Of a DNA stretch of 64,000 bases, positions 62,525 to 64,000 are shown piece after piece. Source of the DNA: Marifrigoribacter sp965178585 (GTDB lineage: Bacteria > Bacteroidota > Bacteroidia > Flavobacteriales > Flavobacteriaceae); NCBI GenBank assembly GCA_965178585.1, contig OZ238267.1, forward strand, positions 1,054,001 through 1,118,000, in the 5' to 3' direction. The notes under the pieces are model-generated. The model searched no databases. It saw nothing but the letters and a program-made list of their open reading frames with translations, and was not told the DNA's origin. Position numbers and translations under genes: made by a program. Positions within the stretch are counted from its first letter, which is position 1; every line of letters begins with the position of its first letter.

Positions 62525-63655
62525 ATGCAATTCGATTTAAAAGCAACCGATTCTTCAACCTTAGCTAGAGCTGGGTCTATTACTACAGATCACGGCACAA
62601 TTGAAACACCTATATTTATGCCAGTTGGCACAGTGGGTACAGTTAAAGGAGTTCATCAAAGAGAATTAGAACAAGATATTAATCCTGATATAATTTTAGG
62701 GAATACCTATCATTTATATTTAAGACCACAAACTTCAATTATAGAAAAAGCAGGTGGTCTTCATAAGTTTATGAATTGGAATCGTAATATTTTAACTGAT
62801 AGTGGTGGATACCAAGTATATTCTCTTTCAGCGAACAGAAAAATTAAAGAAGAAGGGGTTAAGTTTAAGTCACATATTGACGGAAGTTACCATACGTTTA
62901 CTCCTGAAAATGTAATGGAAATTCAGCGTACCATTGGAGCAGATATAATCATGGCTTTTGATGAATGTACTCCGTATCCTTGTGATTATCAATATGCAAA
63001 AAGATCGATGCATATGACTCATCGATGGTTAGAAAGATGTATTACTCATCTGGATAAAACTCCTTTAAAGTATGATTATGGACAAACATTTTTCCCGATT
63101 GTTCAAGGTAGTACCTATAAAGATTTAAGGAAACAATCTGCAGAATATATAGCTTCTGTAGGTGCTGAAGGAAATGCAATTGGAGGTCTATCTGTTGGAG
63201 AACCGGCTGAAGAAATGTATGAAATGACAGCTGTTGTAACTGAAGTTCTTCCAAAAGGCAAACCAAGATATTTAATGGGAGTGGGTACTCCAATTAATAT
63301 CTTAGAAAATATTGCTTTGGGAATCGATATGTTTGATTGTGTGATGCCAACTAGAAATGGTAGAAACGGGATGCTTTTCACAGCTTATGGTTCAATAAAT
63401 ATTAAGAATAAAAAATGGGAGGATGATTTTTCTGAAATCGATTCTATGAATATTACCTGGGTTGATACTGCTTATAGTAAAGCATATTTGCGTCATTTGT
63501 TTACAGTAAATGAAATGTTGGGTAGACAAATTGCAACAATCCATAATCTTGGCTTTTATTTGTGGTTGGTTCGTGAAGCGAGAAAGCATATATTAGCGGG
63601 AGACTTTGGAGTATGGAAGAGTAAAATGGTTAAACAAATGGATAATAAGTTGTAA
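62525..63655 (+). CDS. tgt: Queuine tRNA-ribosyltransferase (TGT)
   Basis: 376 residues, normal length. TIM-barrel motifs: GTIETPIFMPVGTVGTVKGV, ILGNTYHLYLRP, DSGGYQVYSLSANRKI (substrate Asp), IMAFDECTPYP, FPIVQGSTYKDLR, GGLSVGE and the nucleophile Asp in GIDMFDCVMPTRNGRNG. Exchanges guanine 34 for a queuine precursor in tRNAs with GUN anticodons. The usual CxCxxC zinc ligands before YSKAYLRHL are replaced by SMNITWVDT. The permease gene starts 4 bp after the stop. Confidence 0.95.
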   Translation: MQFDLKATDSSTLARAGSITTDHGTIETPIFMPVGTVGTVKGVHQRELEQDINPDIILGNTYHLYLRPQTSIIEKAGGLHKFMNWNRNILTDSGGYQVYSLSANRKIKEEGVKFKSHIDGSYHTFTPENVMEIQRTIGADIIMAFDECTPYPCDYQYAKRSMHMTHRWLERCITHLDKTPLKYDYGQTFFPIVQGSTYKDLRKQSAEYIASVGAEGNAIGGLSVGEPAEEMYEMTAVVTEVLPKGKPRYLMGVGTPINILENIALGIDMFDCVMPTRNGRNGMLFTAYGSINIKNKKWEDDFSEIDSMNITWVDTAYSKAYLRHLFTVNEMLGRQIATIHNLGFYLWLVREARKHILAGDFGVWKSKMVKQMDNKL

Positions 63656-63658
63656 TTA

Positions 63659-64000
63659 ATGTTAAGTATTCTCGATAGATATATATTAAAAAGATATATA
63701 GGGACATTTACCTTATTATTGTTACTCTTTATACCAATTGGGATTACTGTTAATCTTGCAGAAAAAATTGATAAAATTCTTCAAAACGAAGCTCCTTTTC
63801 TAGAGGTTGTAGAGTATTATATTTATTTTACTATCTATTTTGCCAACCTACTATTTCCTTTGTTTTTGTTTCTTTCGGTAATATGGTTTACTTCTAAACT
63901 TGCTAATAATACTGAGATTATTGCTTTTTTAAGTAGTGGCGTTTCTTATTATCGGTTTTTAAGACCTTATATTATAGGAGCTACCATAGTTTGTATTGGA
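63659..64000 (+). CDS. LptF/LptG-family permease (YjgP/YjgQ), 5' part
   Basis: 114 codons to the window edge. Begins MLSILDRYILKRYIGTFTLL, a classic LptF/G start, with a first membrane helix (about 14-34) and further helices near 56-75 and 100-114 (FFANLLFPLFLFLS-like and YRFLRPYIIGATIV). ATG 4 bp after tgt, so co-transcribed. Inner-membrane part of the LPS extraction transporter. Whether LptF or LptG cannot be told from this end. Confidence 0.88.
   Translation, partial: MLSILDRYILKRYIGTFTLLLLLFIPIGITVNLAEKIDKILQNEAPFLEVVEYYIYFTIYFANLLFPLFLFLSVIWFTSKLANNTEIIAFLSSGVSYYRFLRPYIIGATIVCIG

Overview
The window is low-GC DNA from a member of the Bacteroidota, most likely the family Flavobacteriaceae. 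The signs are secreted proteins with type IX secretion (T9SS) C-terminal sorting domains, a PorV-like protein, an outer-membrane beta-barrel TonB receptor, transketolase split into two genes, small DUF4295 next to rpmB/rpmG, many TTG starts, and promoters of the Bacteroidota form TTG-N(19-20)-TAnnTTTG. The species cannot be named from sequence alone.

Layout. 1-4521: a large repeat-rich surface protein, interrupted by an in-frame TGA, and a small secreted coiled-coil protein. 4.7-12.6 kb: htpG, a FabH-like synthase, a TonB-type receptor, a CoA-binding protein and a sodium/solute symporter. 12.7-19.3 kb: two tandem paralogous T9SS beta-propeller proteins, one expanded by six 240-bp HYR-like repeats. 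19.4-32.6 kb: mostly housekeeping genes (recR, glycosyltransferases, acyltransferase E2, exonuclease, FAH hydrolase, Hpt, cinA, rpmB-rpmG-DUF4295-ftsY-rimO, a lipoprotein, an alpha/beta hydrolase). 32.6-50 kb: a repeat-rich accessory region around a short exopolysaccharide locus (wza- and wzc-like genes, sugar transferase, UDP-HexNAc dehydrogenase, 4-epimerase). 50-64 kb: housekeeping genes again (pssA, SRP RNA, SDR, fsa, two tRNAs, aroK, transketolase, tgt and the start of an lptF/lptG-type permease).

The accessory region is the most unusual part. It holds: (i) a small GIY-YIG endonuclease gene flanked by ~110-bp direct repeats built from palindromes, one of which carries the -33 element of a good promoter for the gene; (ii) a BIME-like array of alternating hairpins (40616-41503) whose first copy supplies the last codons and stop of the sugar transferase; (iii) hairpin families with different stems but a common TCRAG pentaloop; (iv) strictly 7-bp and 8-bp periodic degenerate arrays with a 4-bp constant core (GTGA or AATG) that flank both S23-type four-helix-bundle genes and abut coding starts and stops; (v) a tandem ~440-bp duplication with a long nested hairpin. 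I infer a GIY-YIG-associated palindromic repeat element and a class of short-period intergenic arrays. Neither has a function shown by the sequence.

Working together: wza/wzc/sugar transferase plus dehydrogenase and epimerase would make and export a polymer containing HexNAcA, but flippase, polymerase and further glycosyltransferases are not in the window. FtsY and the SRP RNA are parts of one targeting system. The PorV-like protein fits T9SS export of the secreted proteins on the left. Start codons were moved downstream of the longest reading frame where a TAnnTTTG box overlaps the longer start.
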